Assembly: GCA_003543235.1 (NCBI GenBank)
Contig: DPJA01000012.1
Coordinates: forward strand, 1 to 42,626
DNA from: Lachnospiraceae bacterium
GTDB lineage: Bacteria > Bacillota > Clostridia > Lachnospirales > Anaerotignaceae
Length of the DNA: 42,626 bases
Reading direction: 5' to 3'
Under the pieces are notes generated by a model. That model was not told where the DNA came from. It saw nothing but the letters and a program-made list of their open reading frames with translations, and did no database searches. Shown one piece after another: positions 25,201 to 33,005 of this stretch. How positions within the stretch are numbered: position 1 is the stretch's first letter; every line of letters starts with the position of its first letter. A program made the translations under genes and the position numbers.

Positions 25201-26308
25201 ACACTTTTGCAGCTTTGTCCAATTCTAATTTCGTTCCCGCTGCATCTTCATCCACAACAACTTCTCCAATGGCTTTTTTAATCAAGAGATTTGCTTTTTC
25301 GTTTACATATAAACTATCAGCAGGCACGTCGATTGTTGTTTCATCAGAAATTTCCGCTGTGATAGTGATTGTTCCTACTTCGCCTGAAAAATTCCTTGAA
25401 GAAAAGTTGCATACTTTTTTAATTTCTACTTTAGAAAGGTTTGTTTCTCCTGAAACTTGAAGGCGAACATTCTGCTTATCCAACAGAGTCTTACCTTTGA
25501 CAACAACATTATCAGTATAAATAGAGTCATCTCCGCCGCCTTGAATAATCAAATCGCCTTTAATTTCAACATTGCTTAAATAAACCTCGCCATCTCCTAC
25601 TTTTTCGGAAATGGTTAAATTCCCTTCAATAGTTTGATTTTCAATCTTCGTATCATCCTTATCAACAACAACGTCCTTTTCGGTTACCGTTGTTTCTTTT
25701 GTTCCAGCTTCCATGATTCTATTTAAGGTAGAAACCGCTTCTGCTCTGGTTAAAACTGCATTTGGATTAAAGGTTCCGTCTGGATAACCACTCATGTAAC
25801 CCTTTTCAACAATTGCACCCACTGAGTTCTTTGCCCATGCAGGGATATCAGAAGAATCCGAAAAGTCTTCAACCGAACCGCCTGATGCTCCAATAGCATT
25901 TGCAATAAATACAGCCGCCTGAGCTCTAGTTATTGTTTCGTTTGGCTTAAAGCTCCCGTCTGGGTAACCAACTGTGTATGCTTCTCCCAATGCAATGGCA
26001 ACATCATTATAATACCAATCACTGGCGGAAACATCGGAAAAAGCAACCTTCCCTTTGCTGCTTAACCCTAAGGCTTGATTCATAATGCGGGCAAATTCAG
26101 CCCTTGTTGTTGGTCCATTAGGCTTAAAGGTACCATCTTGGTAACCACTAATCAAACCCTTATCTTGCCATTCGGTAATTGACTTTTCTGCCCAGTGACC
26201 ATGAATATCAGTTGATGCAGCTAATACTACATTAACAGGTGCAACTAGCATTGAGGCAGCTAAAGCCATAGATATTGCTCTTCCTGAGTTTTTTGATTTT
26301 CGTTTCAT
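22220..26308 (-). CDS. Second large SLH surface protein
   Basis: 1362 residues. The ATG at 26308 follows GGAGG, with a signal peptide ending near VVLAAS (residue 32). Three canonical SLH domains span about 32-80, 88-138 and 145-198, with the signatures GYQDGTFKPNGPTTRAEFA, GYPDGSFKPNETITRAQAA and GYPDGTFNPNAVLTRAEAV. Next comes a beta-helix-like region similar in style to that of the first SLH protein, a poly-Ser stretch (ISGGGSSSSSSS), repeated-strand and Ig-like regions, a FIVAR-like helical segment (AKTDAKQELTTALTSY), an Fn3-like domain and a final beta-sandwich. It may be a structural S-layer component or a wall-bound adhesin. A -10-like TATAAT lies at 26356-26361 on the minus strand. It is convergent with the first SLH gene and shares its terminator. 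Confidence 0.9.
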   Translation of the reverse strand: MKRKSKNSGRAISMALAASMLVAPVNVVLAASTDIHGHWAEKSITEWQDKGLISGYQDGTFKPNGPTTRAEFARIMNQALGLSSKGKVAFSDVSASDWYYNDVAIALGEAYTVGYPDGSFKPNETITRAQAAVFIANAIGASGGSVEDFSDSSDIPAWAKNSVGAIVEKGYMSGYPDGTFNPNAVLTRAEAVSTLNRIMEAGTKETTVTEKDVVVDKDDTKIENQTIEGNLTISEKVGDGEVYLSNVEIKGDLIIQGGGDDSIYTDNVVVKGKTLLDKQNVRLQVSGETNLSKVEIKKVCNFSSRNFSGEVGTITITAEISDETTIDVPADSLYVNEKANLLIKKAIGEVVVDEDAAGTKLELDKAAKVSTLTVDGKTALSGSGTISILEANVGDITYTSGLTISKTVTASGVNAPTKATISGGGSSSSSSSVISIASVSTKAQFEAAVADNNITTINVAGDISDSIDATRTGSRSLTINFGAYTMGNVSITAAAVTAITLNDSGVGGAGASIANLEIDAENAHVVNNVQVSGTITIWAVSHSTFVQDDVAALVDLRGPGTLEFPAVTFGISPPPPVFVNTDEPIRFTGTFGTIGVFQPNAQLDFAGDTQVQQLNVDAGAAGGTFTGGVGANIGLILTGAGLTFAGSGTVGEVQVIGNTNLTITGSASSIGSITNTGSGMVTSTDGIPICSKSAAPTNLVTVAATGAAIADGQITGTTIAMEYKLASSNDGAYVSCTAFSTTVAPGTYFVRVKTVGSILRSDPVQVVIGVKVTSATITGTAQVGQNLTAAANTGATNVTYQWQANTGTNGVYENIANATSATFAIPASLVGKTIKVVISGADASTAISDETGAVVAAKAVAGVSNIHVGLTQNDTGIDVLFDQPTNLTGIEAFRVELSTDGGATWGNTYEGSVDSDIFCSIDDLTRFISGTTTYNKVKVTSLAESGYVNREVTANISYTFTVTGTAPAFTVENTGNDAYEITLAEDVVSDAIYIFEVTKDNVEQYEYSLGISIPSSRFDGRIINIENSSISDGSSFDLRVIKPYSTTGLTVTNKSAKVAINSVAGALATAKTDAKQELTTALTSYTQGDYDAEEWIALTTAKTDGDAAIDNATDTAGVTTAKETAIAAMDEVLTIAEKAATPSVPAVAVTNVQFTDTDTNTSQIGGLVTWTEPADTSNITHYVVYASEDGTTKGNLLGTEAVGTSQLEIYADTAYTQYIIVVAKNAEGEAESANYASVAVTDDTSSYVASSSATLDITPETGTKLAGVVLTDDGAGYLGTSELDAIWLSVTIPAESANNAVFVPVTENANVTAYIDYTGQGGGSYAVLAPNYTFTGDGLLWIKVISEDGSKILYYNVYVTLQ

Positions 26309-26469
26309 TATTTACCTCCTTTTTTTAAAACCAATTAGTTTTAAATACCATTTATATTATATCACTTACTGGTATAATTTTCCACAAAAGAGCCTAGTAA
26401 TTAAAAATTTATTATATAAATATTAAGCTAAAAATTCATAGCCAATTATTCAATCCTTTCAATTAAAAA

Positions 26470-26498
26470 AAGCCTAATTCTTTATCAGAAACAGGCTT
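26470..26498 (-). terminator. Terminator downstream of the copper-amine-oxidase-N1 gene
   Basis: AAGCCT (26470-26475) pairs with AGGCTT (26493-26498), with a further inner TTCT/AGAA pairing. On the minus strand the stem runs into seven T residues (26471 down to 26465). It lies about 180 bases past the gene at 26676. Confidence 0.65.
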
Positions 26499-26530
26499 CT
26501 TTAATAAAATTATTATAGGCTTTGCAAAGT

Positions 26531-26634
26531 TCAAAGATGTCCGCTACCTCTTTGATTGTGTTTGTCGGTAATTATAATAAACACATTGCCTCTGAACCAG
26601 TCCCAGCAGTTGTAGGGATGGTATCATAGGCGGA
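26531..26634 (-). pseudogene. Relic of an iron-containing alcohol dehydrogenase
   Basis: Read on the minus strand, 26619-26587 encodes IPTTAGTGSEA, the hallmark of iron-containing (type III) alcohol dehydrogenases. After a frameshift the next frame reads VFIIITDKHNQ, matching the family's following strand with its conserved ITD. Both frames then hit stops. No more than about 35 residues of a protein that is usually about 390 survive, and no start or ribosome site is present. The 26309-26675 gap otherwise holds only the second SLH gene's promoter region and the terminator at 26470. Confidence 0.6.
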
Positions 26635-26675
26635 AGATATTTTTCAATGATTTTACCCATATAATCGAAAATTTT

Positions 26676-27341
26676 TTATTTAAAGTTCATATTAGGCTCA
26701 TCAGCATATTTTCCATTAGGGAAGAATTCCTTATCATATTCATCTTGTTTATCAACATCTGCTATTTCCCAATAGTCGTCACCAACTTCATCTGTCGAGG
26801 TTATCACAACCGTTTGGGTTTCACTGTTCCAGTTTACATTGTAGCCGCAAAGCTCAGCGATAGCACGTATAGGAAGATATATACGTCCGTTTTCTATTAC
26901 AGGAGCTGTGTCCATTTCATAGAAAAATCCGCCGCCACCAGCTTCACGTGGCAGAAGGTTTGAGAAACTTTCTGTACTCTGTGTATATTTAGCTAAAAAT
27001 TCCCAAGAAACGCCATTGCTGTATGGCTTTAAATACATCATTGATTGCATGTATTCATTCATATTCCCATTAGCCTCGTTTGCATATTCATTAATATATA
27101 CAGGTTCTAGCAACCGTACTATTTTGTAATTTTGGTCCCAACCAACCTCACACCCAAGGGCATTACCTACGGCACGTAGCGGCAACATTGTACGACCTTC
27201 TTGACTTATAAAAGGCTTTGCATCTGAAAATTCCATAGCCTTTCCATCAACAGTAACATTAAGTTCTGCTGCAAATGCAGGCACACTTAACAAGCCTGCA
27301 AATATTGCTAATAAAAATATTTTAGAAATAAATTTTTCCAT
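26676..27341 (-). CDS. Secreted copper-amine-oxidase-N1 (stalk) domain protein
   Basis: 221 residues with a signal peptide ending near VPAFAAE (residue 25). Two copies of the copper amine oxidase N-terminal-like fold are seen: residues 27-80 (DGKAMEFSDAKPFISQEG, then MLPLRAVGNALG) and about 140-180 (APVIENGRIYLPIRAIAELC, then VNWNSETQTVVI). In Firmicutes this module is a substrate- or wall-binding stalk and has no oxidase activity. No catalytic domain follows, only an acidic tail (DKQDEYDKEFFPNGKY). Function is unknown. The same module occurs in the nuclease at 28335, three genes away in the same orientation. Confidence 0.85.
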   Translation of the reverse strand: MEKFISKIFLLAIFAGLLSVPAFAAELNVTVDGKAMEFSDAKPFISQEGRTMLPLRAVGNALGCEVGWDQNYKIVRLLEPVYINEYANEANGNMNEYMQSMMYLKPYSNGVSWEFLAKYTQSTESFSNLLPREAGGGGFFYEMDTAPVIENGRIYLPIRAIAELCGYNVNWNSETQTVVITSTDEVGDDYWEIADVDKQDEYDKEFFPNGKYADEPNMNFK

Positions 27342-27483
27342 GATAAAACCTCCCTTTGTTTAATATTTGTAAATTGTACCATATATTCAAAAATATTACA
27401 ATGTCAGTTTTATATAAAAATAAACGACGTTTTTCTTTGATACAACATTGACCCCTTCTAATAACAATTCTTTTAAAAAGCTT

Positions 27484-28212
27484 TTAAATTTTCTCTTGAC
27501 AAAATGGATTTTTTCTAACCACAAAAGAGTAAAGATAGGGATATTCCAAACGCAGATGCCTCATATATTCCACCCATTGAACTAGCAGAGCCTTTAAGGC
27601 TCTTTGAATATCATTGGAAATATGCTCCATATCTTCTTTATTTTCAACTTCAAATGTATCTCTAGCTATTAATTCTTCCGTAACATGAAAAACACTAAGA
27701 AGCATATCTGTAAATGTATCATGCTCAAGGAGATTGGGATTTTCAAGCAACCTAATCAAAAAATCCCTCTTGCTTTTCATCAGCACTGTCAAGTCCTCAA
27801 GCTGATTAGCACCACATTCAATCTGTATATTTATATTTTGAAGATATTTCGCTGTTTTGAAAAACATATTGTCATTCCAATCAGCCTGAATGTTCAACAT
27901 TTCGCTAATTTCGTGGCAATTCTTACTAAACCCTTTTAACACTATAATTATATCTGTTCCAGCCTCACTGAAAAATGCGTTTATTACAGTGTTTATTTTT
28001 TTGAGTCTTTCAGCTTTTTCACGTCTTTTAAGGTAGCTACCCAGCACGACTGTAACAATAGCTATCTGAAGCGGCAGAAAGGCAAAATCCTGCAAAATAT
28101 AAAAACACGTATCCCTTGGAGAATGAAAAACCATAATTTGAGCCACATATATAAGACCCGAAAGCAGTGCCAAAATTAAAGCTATTAAAAAACTTGAGAT
28201 ATTTTTTTTCAT
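27484..28212 (-). CDS. Small membrane protein of unknown function
   Basis: 242 residues from the ATG at 28212, which follows GAGGGG; a longer frame to 28284 has no ribosome site. Two N-terminal membrane helices (residues 7-28 and 45-65) are followed by a basic stretch (LKRREKAERLKK) and an all-helical cytoplasmic domain of about 170 residues, rich in charged and leucine heptads. I recognise no family motif. It lies between two secreted copper-amine-oxidase-N1 proteins in the same orientation, with gaps of 142 and 122 bases. A role in sensing or signalling at the membrane is only a guess from its architecture. Confidence 0.65.
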   Translation of the reverse strand: MKKNISSFLIALILALLSGLIYVAQIMVFHSPRDTCFYILQDFAFLPLQIAIVTVVLGSYLKRREKAERLKKINTVINAFFSEAGTDIIIVLKGFSKNCHEISEMLNIQADWNDNMFFKTAKYLQNINIQIECGANQLEDLTVLMKSKRDFLIRLLENPNLLEHDTFTDMLLSVFHVTEELIARDTFEVENKEDMEHISNDIQRALKALLVQWVEYMRHLRLEYPYLYSFVVRKNPFCQEKI

Positions 28213-28334
28213 TTCGTATCCCCTCTGTTTCAATCTATTTGTTAAGTTACCACAATTGATAAGTAATCTAACTCGATGTCGCAATATTTATCAAGTCATT
28301 TTTAATTTCCCTAATCACTTGAAATTCAAATTAT

Positions 28335-29501
28335 TTACTCACCCACACTTCCGTCACCATCACTGTCTATCATGTATTTATATAGCCAATGATTGGAAGT
28401 TATTGGCATACTATACCCAGCATTTTTAGCTTCCGAAATAGTAACTACTCCATTTCCATTTGTGTCAATCTTTGATAAATCTACTTCCGTTACCACCGGT
28501 GAAACAACTTTTGGTGTTGAAGTAATTATTTCTTCTTGTGAGCTTTTTGTCGATATAGATTCATCTGGATTAATATTCTCAAATTCATCTACTATAACAT
28601 TTCCCTTTAAAGTATATGTATATTTATATTTGCTTGGTATTTGAGTTTGCGTATTAGGGTAGGTTATTATAGCTTCAAAATTGGTACATCCACCTGCATC
28701 TCTAATCCACTTCTCCATATATGCTTGATCTCCTTGACGATTAAGTATGCTATTCTGTGGCGTTATATTATAAGCATTGGACACTCCGCCTAAACTATCT
28801 GCAATCACGTGTCCTTCATCTAGGTTTGAGCTTTCTACCCCAGGGACTTTTGCTTCGTCGGAATAATACCTTCCTGTAGAAAGGACTGGTTCTACAGATT
28901 TATCTTGCAAAATAATTTCATCAGCAATTACTCGTACAAGCTGTCCAAATTTGTTAGTAAATGCGTAGTATTCTCTATTTCCATAACCAATGTCCACTAC
29001 TACATTTGGCTCTCTATGACCTGACAAATTTCCGCCATCAACTTCAATTAAAGTATATCCATCAAAAATATCATGTTTACTTTCTATTTTAGTATTTATA
29101 TAAAAAGTTCTAGTTGAACCGTCCCAATCTACATCTGCACCTGTAGCCTCAGCCACAAATCTTCCAGGTACAACAGTTCTTCCATCTATAATTGTTGCGG
29201 GTACATCTAGTATCACAGTTTTGTCATTTACTTTAGCTTCCTTATTATCTATTTGCAGTGTTATAACTAAACCATCTTTAGTACCTGTAATTGTTCTTGT
29301 GTTTCCATCCCATTCAACGCCTAGCCCAAGTTCTTCAAAAATAGTTCTAACAGGTAACACCGTTCTTCCATTTATAACTGTAGGTGCTACATCAAACTCA
29401 AGTTTTTTTCCACTTAATACTACATTAATGGAGTCATCAGCATAGGCATAACAATTTAGAAATACTGCGAATGTTATAAAAAACAATATGAATTTTTTCA
29501 T
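28335..29501 (-). CDS. Secreted DNA/RNA non-specific endonuclease with stalk and EF-hand domains
   Basis: 388 residues. A signal peptide ends near CYAYADD (residue 21). Two copper-amine-oxidase-N1 repeats follow (about 25-75 and 80-137; RTVLPVRTIFEELGLGVEWD and RTVVPGRFVAEATGADVDWD). Then comes an Endonuclease_NS_2-type nuclease domain (about 150-320), with the histidine in LDEGHVIADSLGG (H231) in the place of the DRGH general base and NITPQNSILNRQ (N254) as the metal-binding asparagine. The C-terminus (341-388) has two EF-hand-like calcium loops, DTNGNGVVTISEA and DSDGDGSVGE. Likely role: calcium-stabilised extracellular nuclease for nucleic-acid scavenging or interbacterial use (inference). 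No immunity gene is obvious beside it, which favours a scavenging role. Confidence 0.85.
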   Translation of the reverse strand: MKKFILFFITFAVFLNCYAYADDSINVVLSGKKLEFDVAPTVINGRTVLPVRTIFEELGLGVEWDGNTRTITGTKDGLVITLQIDNKEAKVNDKTVILDVPATIIDGRTVVPGRFVAEATGADVDWDGSTRTFYINTKIESKHDIFDGYTLIEVDGGNLSGHREPNVVVDIGYGNREYYAFTNKFGQLVRVIADEIILQDKSVEPVLSTGRYYSDEAKVPGVESSNLDEGHVIADSLGGVSNAYNITPQNSILNRQGDQAYMEKWIRDAGGCTNFEAIITYPNTQTQIPSKYKYTYTLKGNVIVDEFENINPDESISTKSSQEEIITSTPKVVSPVVTEVDLSKIDTNGNGVVTISEAKNAGYSMPITSNHWLYKYMIDSDGDGSVGE

Positions 29502-29672
29502 TTTCTCTGTTCCTCCTCTTGTTTAATAATTATTAATGTTGGACGATACTCTTTATCTACCATATATAATAACAAATTTTACCTAATATTTCAATAAATG
29601 TAATGATTAATCTTCTATACTTGTTTAAGGGTTCTAGTTTAATTTAATTCATAGAGCATCAGCTTATTTTAA

Positions 29673-29702
29673 TTGGCTTTTAAGTTTCAAATATGGTAAA
29701 CT
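29673..29702 (+). promoter_or_regulatory. Candidate promoter of the kdpD-like gene
   Basis: TTGGCT (29673-29678) and TAAACT (29697-29702) with an 18-base spacer, 52 bases before the GTG at 29755. The rest of the 253-base gap (29502-29754) shows nothing further. Confidence 0.4.
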
Positions 29703-29754
29703 GTTTTAACTAAGAACAAATATATACATAACCGTGTTTTAGGAGGTAGAAAAA

Positions 29755-31287
29755 GTGACATCCTTTAAAAATAAAGAACTCAACAAAATTATAATATATG
29801 TTTTAATAACAATAGCAACAATTACCCTTGCAACTGGCATCGGTTGGATATTCCGCTATGTTGGGTTTCCTGAAACCAATATCGTTATTGTATATCTATT
29901 CTCTATCTTAATGACCACGCGTTTTACACGGGGATATTCTTACGGAATTGTGGCATCGGTAGTTGCAACCTGTGCATTCAACTATTTTTTTACAAAACCT
30001 TACTACACCCTTTCCGTCAACGATGCCACCTATCTTATTACCTTTGGAATTATGACAATTACAGCAATTATCACCAGTGCTCTTACTTCAAAAGTGAAGC
30101 AAAACGCTTTAGAAGCACAAGAAAAGGAAGCCGAAACAAGTGCTCTTTTTCAGCTTACAAACAGACTGACTGACGCCTCTGATATTGCTAATATTGCCAG
30201 CATAACCACAGATACCATAAGCGGTATAATGAATTGTCGTGCCGCGTGTTTATGCTTTGATGAAAGCGGCCAGCCACAACATAGCTTTATTCAACAACAA
30301 AGTGTTGAAAAACAAGTCCGACGAAAAGTGAATGATGCTTCCGCACTTAAATACCGCGTTGAAGGTCTACGAAGTGGGTATATGTTAGGCAATGAGTTTT
30401 GCGACTGGCCAATATACGGCAGAGAATCTATACTGGGTGTTTTAAGGATACCTAAAGAAACCGCTGTTTCTATGAGCCAATCTCAAAAACGCCTGTTACG
30501 TTCTATGATTGAAAGCACAGCACTTGCTATGGACCGTTTTCGTAGTGCACAACAACAGCAAAAATCAAGAGAGGAAGCGGTTCAGGAACGATATCGCAGT
30601 AATATTTTACGTGCTATCTCTCATGACCTCCGCACACCTCTTTCCGGCATTATGGGAACATCGGAAATGCTTATGGATATGACTGATAGAGAAGATATGA
30701 GATATTCCTTAGCACAGGGTATTCATAAGGACGCTGATTGGCTGCATTCTCTAGTTGAAAATATTTTAAGTCTTACTCGCTTACATGATGGAAGAGTGGC
30801 AATCACCAAGCAGTTGGAAGCGGTAGAAGAAGTTGTTGGCGGAGCAGTCATTCATATCATGAAACGGTATCCAGAATATGAAATCACAGTCCATGTTCCT
30901 GATGAAGTGCTGATGGTTCCCATGGACGCAAGATTAATTGAACAGGTGCTTATCAATTTACTGGAAAATGCCATTAAGCATTCATCTCCGGATTGTGAAA
31001 TCTGCATTTCCGTAAGCCAAAAAAATAACTCAGCTGCCTTCTCTGTTGCTGACCTCGGGTGCGGAATTGCTGCTTCGGACCTACCAAATATTTTTCAGGC
31101 GTTTTACACCACCCGTTCAGAAGCAGCTGATGCACAGCGGAGCGTGGGCTTAGGACTACCCATATGTGAAGCGATTATTAAGGCACATGGCGGCACGATT
31201 GAGGGTCATAACCGTTCCAGCGGACAGGGCTGCGAATTTATATTTACATTACCAAAGGAGGAACAGAATCATGCAGAACAAAAATGA
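29755..31287 (+). CDS. KdpD-like sensor histidine kinase, short form
   Basis: 510 residues from a GTG at 29755 with AGGAGG before it. Four membrane segments of the DUF4118 type lie in residues 10-110 (FNYFFTKPYYTLSV is a KdpD hallmark). A GAF-like region follows (about 125-260), then HisKA with ISHDLRTPLSG (phospho-acceptor H290) and HATPase_c with LLENAIKHS, a glycine-rich loop (VADLGCGIA) and GLGLPICEAI. The cytoplasmic N-terminal KdpD and universal-stress domains of full-length KdpD (about 900 residues) are absent. It should sense potassium or turgor and phosphorylate the next gene's product. It overlaps the regulator by 17 bases. No kdpFABC is in the window; the Trk genes are the evident target. 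Confidence 0.9.
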   Translation: MTSFKNKELNKIIIYVLITIATITLATGIGWIFRYVGFPETNIVIVYLFSILMTTRFTRGYSYGIVASVVATCAFNYFFTKPYYTLSVNDATYLITFGIMTITAIITSALTSKVKQNALEAQEKEAETSALFQLTNRLTDASDIANIASITTDTISGIMNCRAACLCFDESGQPQHSFIQQQSVEKQVRRKVNDASALKYRVEGLRSGYMLGNEFCDWPIYGRESILGVLRIPKETAVSMSQSQKRLLRSMIESTALAMDRFRSAQQQQKSREEAVQERYRSNILRAISHDLRTPLSGIMGTSEMLMDMTDREDMRYSLAQGIHKDADWLHSLVENILSLTRLHDGRVAITKQLEAVEEVVGGAVIHIMKRYPEYEITVHVPDEVLMVPMDARLIEQVLINLLENAIKHSSPDCEICISVSQKNNSAAFSVADLGCGIAASDLPNIFQAFYTTRSEAADAQRSVGLGLPICEAIIKAHGGTIEGHNRSSGQGCEFIFTLPKEEQNHAEQK

Positions 31288-31969
31288 ACAAATCTTAATT
31301 GTTGAGGATGATTCCCAAATCCGAAATTTTATCTGCTATTCACTTAGGCAAGAAGGGTTTCCCTATACAACTGCGGCAACGGCACAAAGTGCTTTATCAA
31401 CACTTGTTTCCGAACAAATTGACCTTTTGCTCCTTGACCTTGGTCTTCCAGATTTTGACGGAATGGAAGTTATCAAAAAAGTTCGTGAGTGGTCAGAAAT
31501 ACCTATCATCGTAGTTTCTGCTCGGGACCAAGACAAGGAAAAGGCGGCAGCTTTGGATAGCGGAGCAGATGATTATCTAACAAAGCCATTTTCGTCCACA
31601 GAGCTTATGGCCCGTATCCGAGTTGCACTTCGACACTTGTATAAAGCAAGAGGAATGAAATCTCAGACAAGCCTGGTTGTAGGTGGGCTTAGGATTGATT
31701 TTGATAAACATTTGGTTTATCTTGACAACGCCGAACTGCATACAACACCATTGGAATATAGTCTGCTTTCCTTATTTTTTCGGAATATAGGAAAGGTACT
31801 AACTACCAAATATATTATAAAAGAAATATACGGCATAGGCTATGGCTCTGATACCCAAGCACTTCGCAAACTGATGGCTGGCTTGCGGCGTAAAATTGAA
31901 AACAACCCAGCAAAACCACGATACATTCTGACTGAAATCGGTGTAGGATACCGGCTTTCAGATGTATAA
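31271..31969 (+). CDS. KdpE-like OmpR-family response regulator
   Basis: 232 residues from the ATG at 31271, with AAAGGAGG upstream inside the kinase gene. The receiver domain (1-120) has the acidic pair E12-D13/D14, phospho-acceptor D56 in LLLLDLGLPD, and K105 in DYLTKPFSS. The C-terminal winged helix (about 130-230) contains LEYSLLSLFFRNIGKVLT, then GSDTQALRKLMAGLRRKIE, and ends with YILTEIGVGYRL. It is a DNA-binding regulator expected to recognise direct repeats as a tandem dimer; a set of such repeats lies at 32032-32078, just after this gene's terminator. Regulation of the downstream TPR-TrkA-TrkA-TrkH operon is inferred. Confidence 0.92.
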   Translation: MQNKNEQILIVEDDSQIRNFICYSLRQEGFPYTTAATAQSALSTLVSEQIDLLLLDLGLPDFDGMEVIKKVREWSEIPIIVVSARDQDKEKAAALDSGADDYLTKPFSSTELMARIRVALRHLYKARGMKSQTSLVVGGLRIDFDKHLVYLDNAELHTTPLEYSLLSLFFRNIGKVLTTKYIIKEIYGIGYGSDTQALRKLMAGLRRKIENNPAKPRYILTEIGVGYRLSDV

Positions 31970-31989
31970 TCGAAATTTTATTATTCCGT

Positions 31990-32025
31990 AAAGACCGCTT
32001 CGGTAACCTCCGTTGCGGTCTTTTT
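31990..32025 (+). terminator. Terminator of the kdpDE-like operon
   Basis: AAAGACCGC (31990-31998) pairs with GCGGTCTTT (32015-32023) across a 16-base loop, followed by TTTTT up to 32025. It separates the two-component genes from the transporter operon. Confidence 0.85.
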
Positions 32026-32031
32026 GCATCC

Positions 32032-32094
32032 TCACAGCATTCTCACAAGATTTAAAGTTTCCTCACACCCCCTTCACAGATTATTTGTTATGAT
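32032..32094 (+). promoter_or_regulatory. 11-bp-phased direct repeats and -10 box before the Trk operon
   Basis: TCACA occurs at 32032, 32043, 32063 and 32074. Spacing is 11 bases within each pair, with the pairs 31 bases apart. A -10-like TATGAT follows at 32089-32094, but the position for a -35 box (32066-32071) reads CACCCC, so the repeats replace it. This is the layout of an activator-dependent promoter bound by OmpR-family dimers, most likely the KdpE-like protein. Confidence 0.6.
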
Positions 32095-32128
32095 AAGCAT
32101 GTAAAAACCACAAAGGAGGCGCAAATAA

Positions 32129-32566
32129 ATGGAGAAAAAAAATGTATGTGAAAACAAAGATTATCTCAATTCCCTCTGTAGAACTGTCAGGGAATTGATT
32201 GGTAATCAGGACTATGGAAAAGGTGAAATTCTAATTTGTGATGCAATGGGAAGATACCCTCATGCACCAGCGCCACATAATCTTATTGGAATACTTCTTG
32301 AAAAAACTGGAAATCACCTTTCCGCCATGAAGCATTTTCGTGCAGCTTTAATGCTTGACCCTACTTACCTGCCTGCACGGAAAAATCTTGAAGGCTACGG
32401 TACGTTTTATTCAAACGGCAAGTGTTTTTATGATGAAAATGATTGTATTTTAGATGAAAGCACAGGAAACGGCAGTAGCTGTAAAATCGAATATGATACA
32501 CACGAAACTGGCCGAATTATCAGGAGGAATACATATGAAACGATTAACAAGCAAACAAGAATATGA
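32129..32566 (+). CDS. TPR-like protein leading the Trk potassium operon
   Basis: 145 residues, ATG at 32129 after AAAGGAGG. Residues 15-90 form about two tetratricopeptide-like helical hairpins (APHNLIGILLEKTGNHLSAM, then FRAALMLDPTYLPARKNL). The remainder is polar with no recognisable motif. The last 32 bases overlap the start of the first trkA gene, whose ribosome site lies inside this gene, pointing to translational coupling. TPR modules mediate protein-protein contact; a role as an assembly or regulatory partner of the potassium channel is inference. No membrane helix or signal peptide is present. Confidence 0.8.
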   Translation: MEKKNVCENKDYLNSLCRTVRELIGNQDYGKGEILICDAMGRYPHAPAPHNLIGILLEKTGNHLSAMKHFRAALMLDPTYLPARKNLEGYGTFYSNGKCFYDENDCILDESTGNGSSCKIEYDTHETGRIIRRNTYETINKQTRI

Positions 32567-33005
32567 GAACTACACAATCATCGTCGGTTGCGGTAGATTA
32601 GGGGCAACTCTTGCAAATACACTTTCAGACAGAGATGAAAATGTGCTGATTATTGATAAAAATAAGGACTCTTTTCGTAAGCTGTCACCATCCTTTGGAG
32701 GGCTTTCTATCATTGGAGATGCTACCGACATTGATGTAATGTTGGAAGCACAGATTGGTAATGCAAGTGCCGTTATTGCTGTTACCAATAATGATAACGC
32801 CAATATTATGGTGGCCCAGATTGCACGAGAAATGTTTCACATTAAACGTGTCATCGCAAGGCTTTATGATCCTGAAAGAGAGTATGTTTATCACGAATTT
32901 GATATAGACACCATTTGCCCAGCAATTTTATCTGCAAAAGGAATAGATAAAATATTATCCCAGAATGTTCTGCAAAAAAATGTAGTTAAGGAGGAAGAGC
33001 AATGA
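32535..33005 (+). CDS. TrkA/KtrA-type potassium uptake regulator, N-domain only
   Basis: 156 residues from the ATG at 32535, with AGGAGG inside the preceding gene. A single RCK N-domain with an intact nucleotide-binding glycine motif, VGCGRLGATLA (GxGxxG), the acidic end of strand 2 (LIIDKN) and GDATD. It lacks the TrkA-C domain, so it is shorter than KtrA (about 220). It should bind NAD(H) or ATP/ADP and gate TrkH from the cytoplasm, probably as a hetero-complex with the next protein. It ends in a 4-base ATGA overlap with that gene. Confidence 0.88.
   Translation: MKRLTSKQEYENYTIIVGCGRLGATLANTLSDRDENVLIIDKNKDSFRKLSPSFGGLSIIGDATDIDVMLEAQIGNASAVIAVTNNDNANIMVAQIAREMFHIKRVIARLYDPEREYVYHEFDIDTICPAILSAKGIDKILSQNVLQKNVVKEEEQ

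Noticed and set aside
24771..25460. 229-codon plus-strand frame inside the second SLH gene
   Set aside because: Antisense to a gene with clear SLH domains; its translation is compositionally biased and unlike any family.
32026..32128. Cyclic-di-AMP (ydaO-type) riboswitch before the Trk operon
   Set aside because: The leader after the predicted start is only about 30 bases, too short for that fold.
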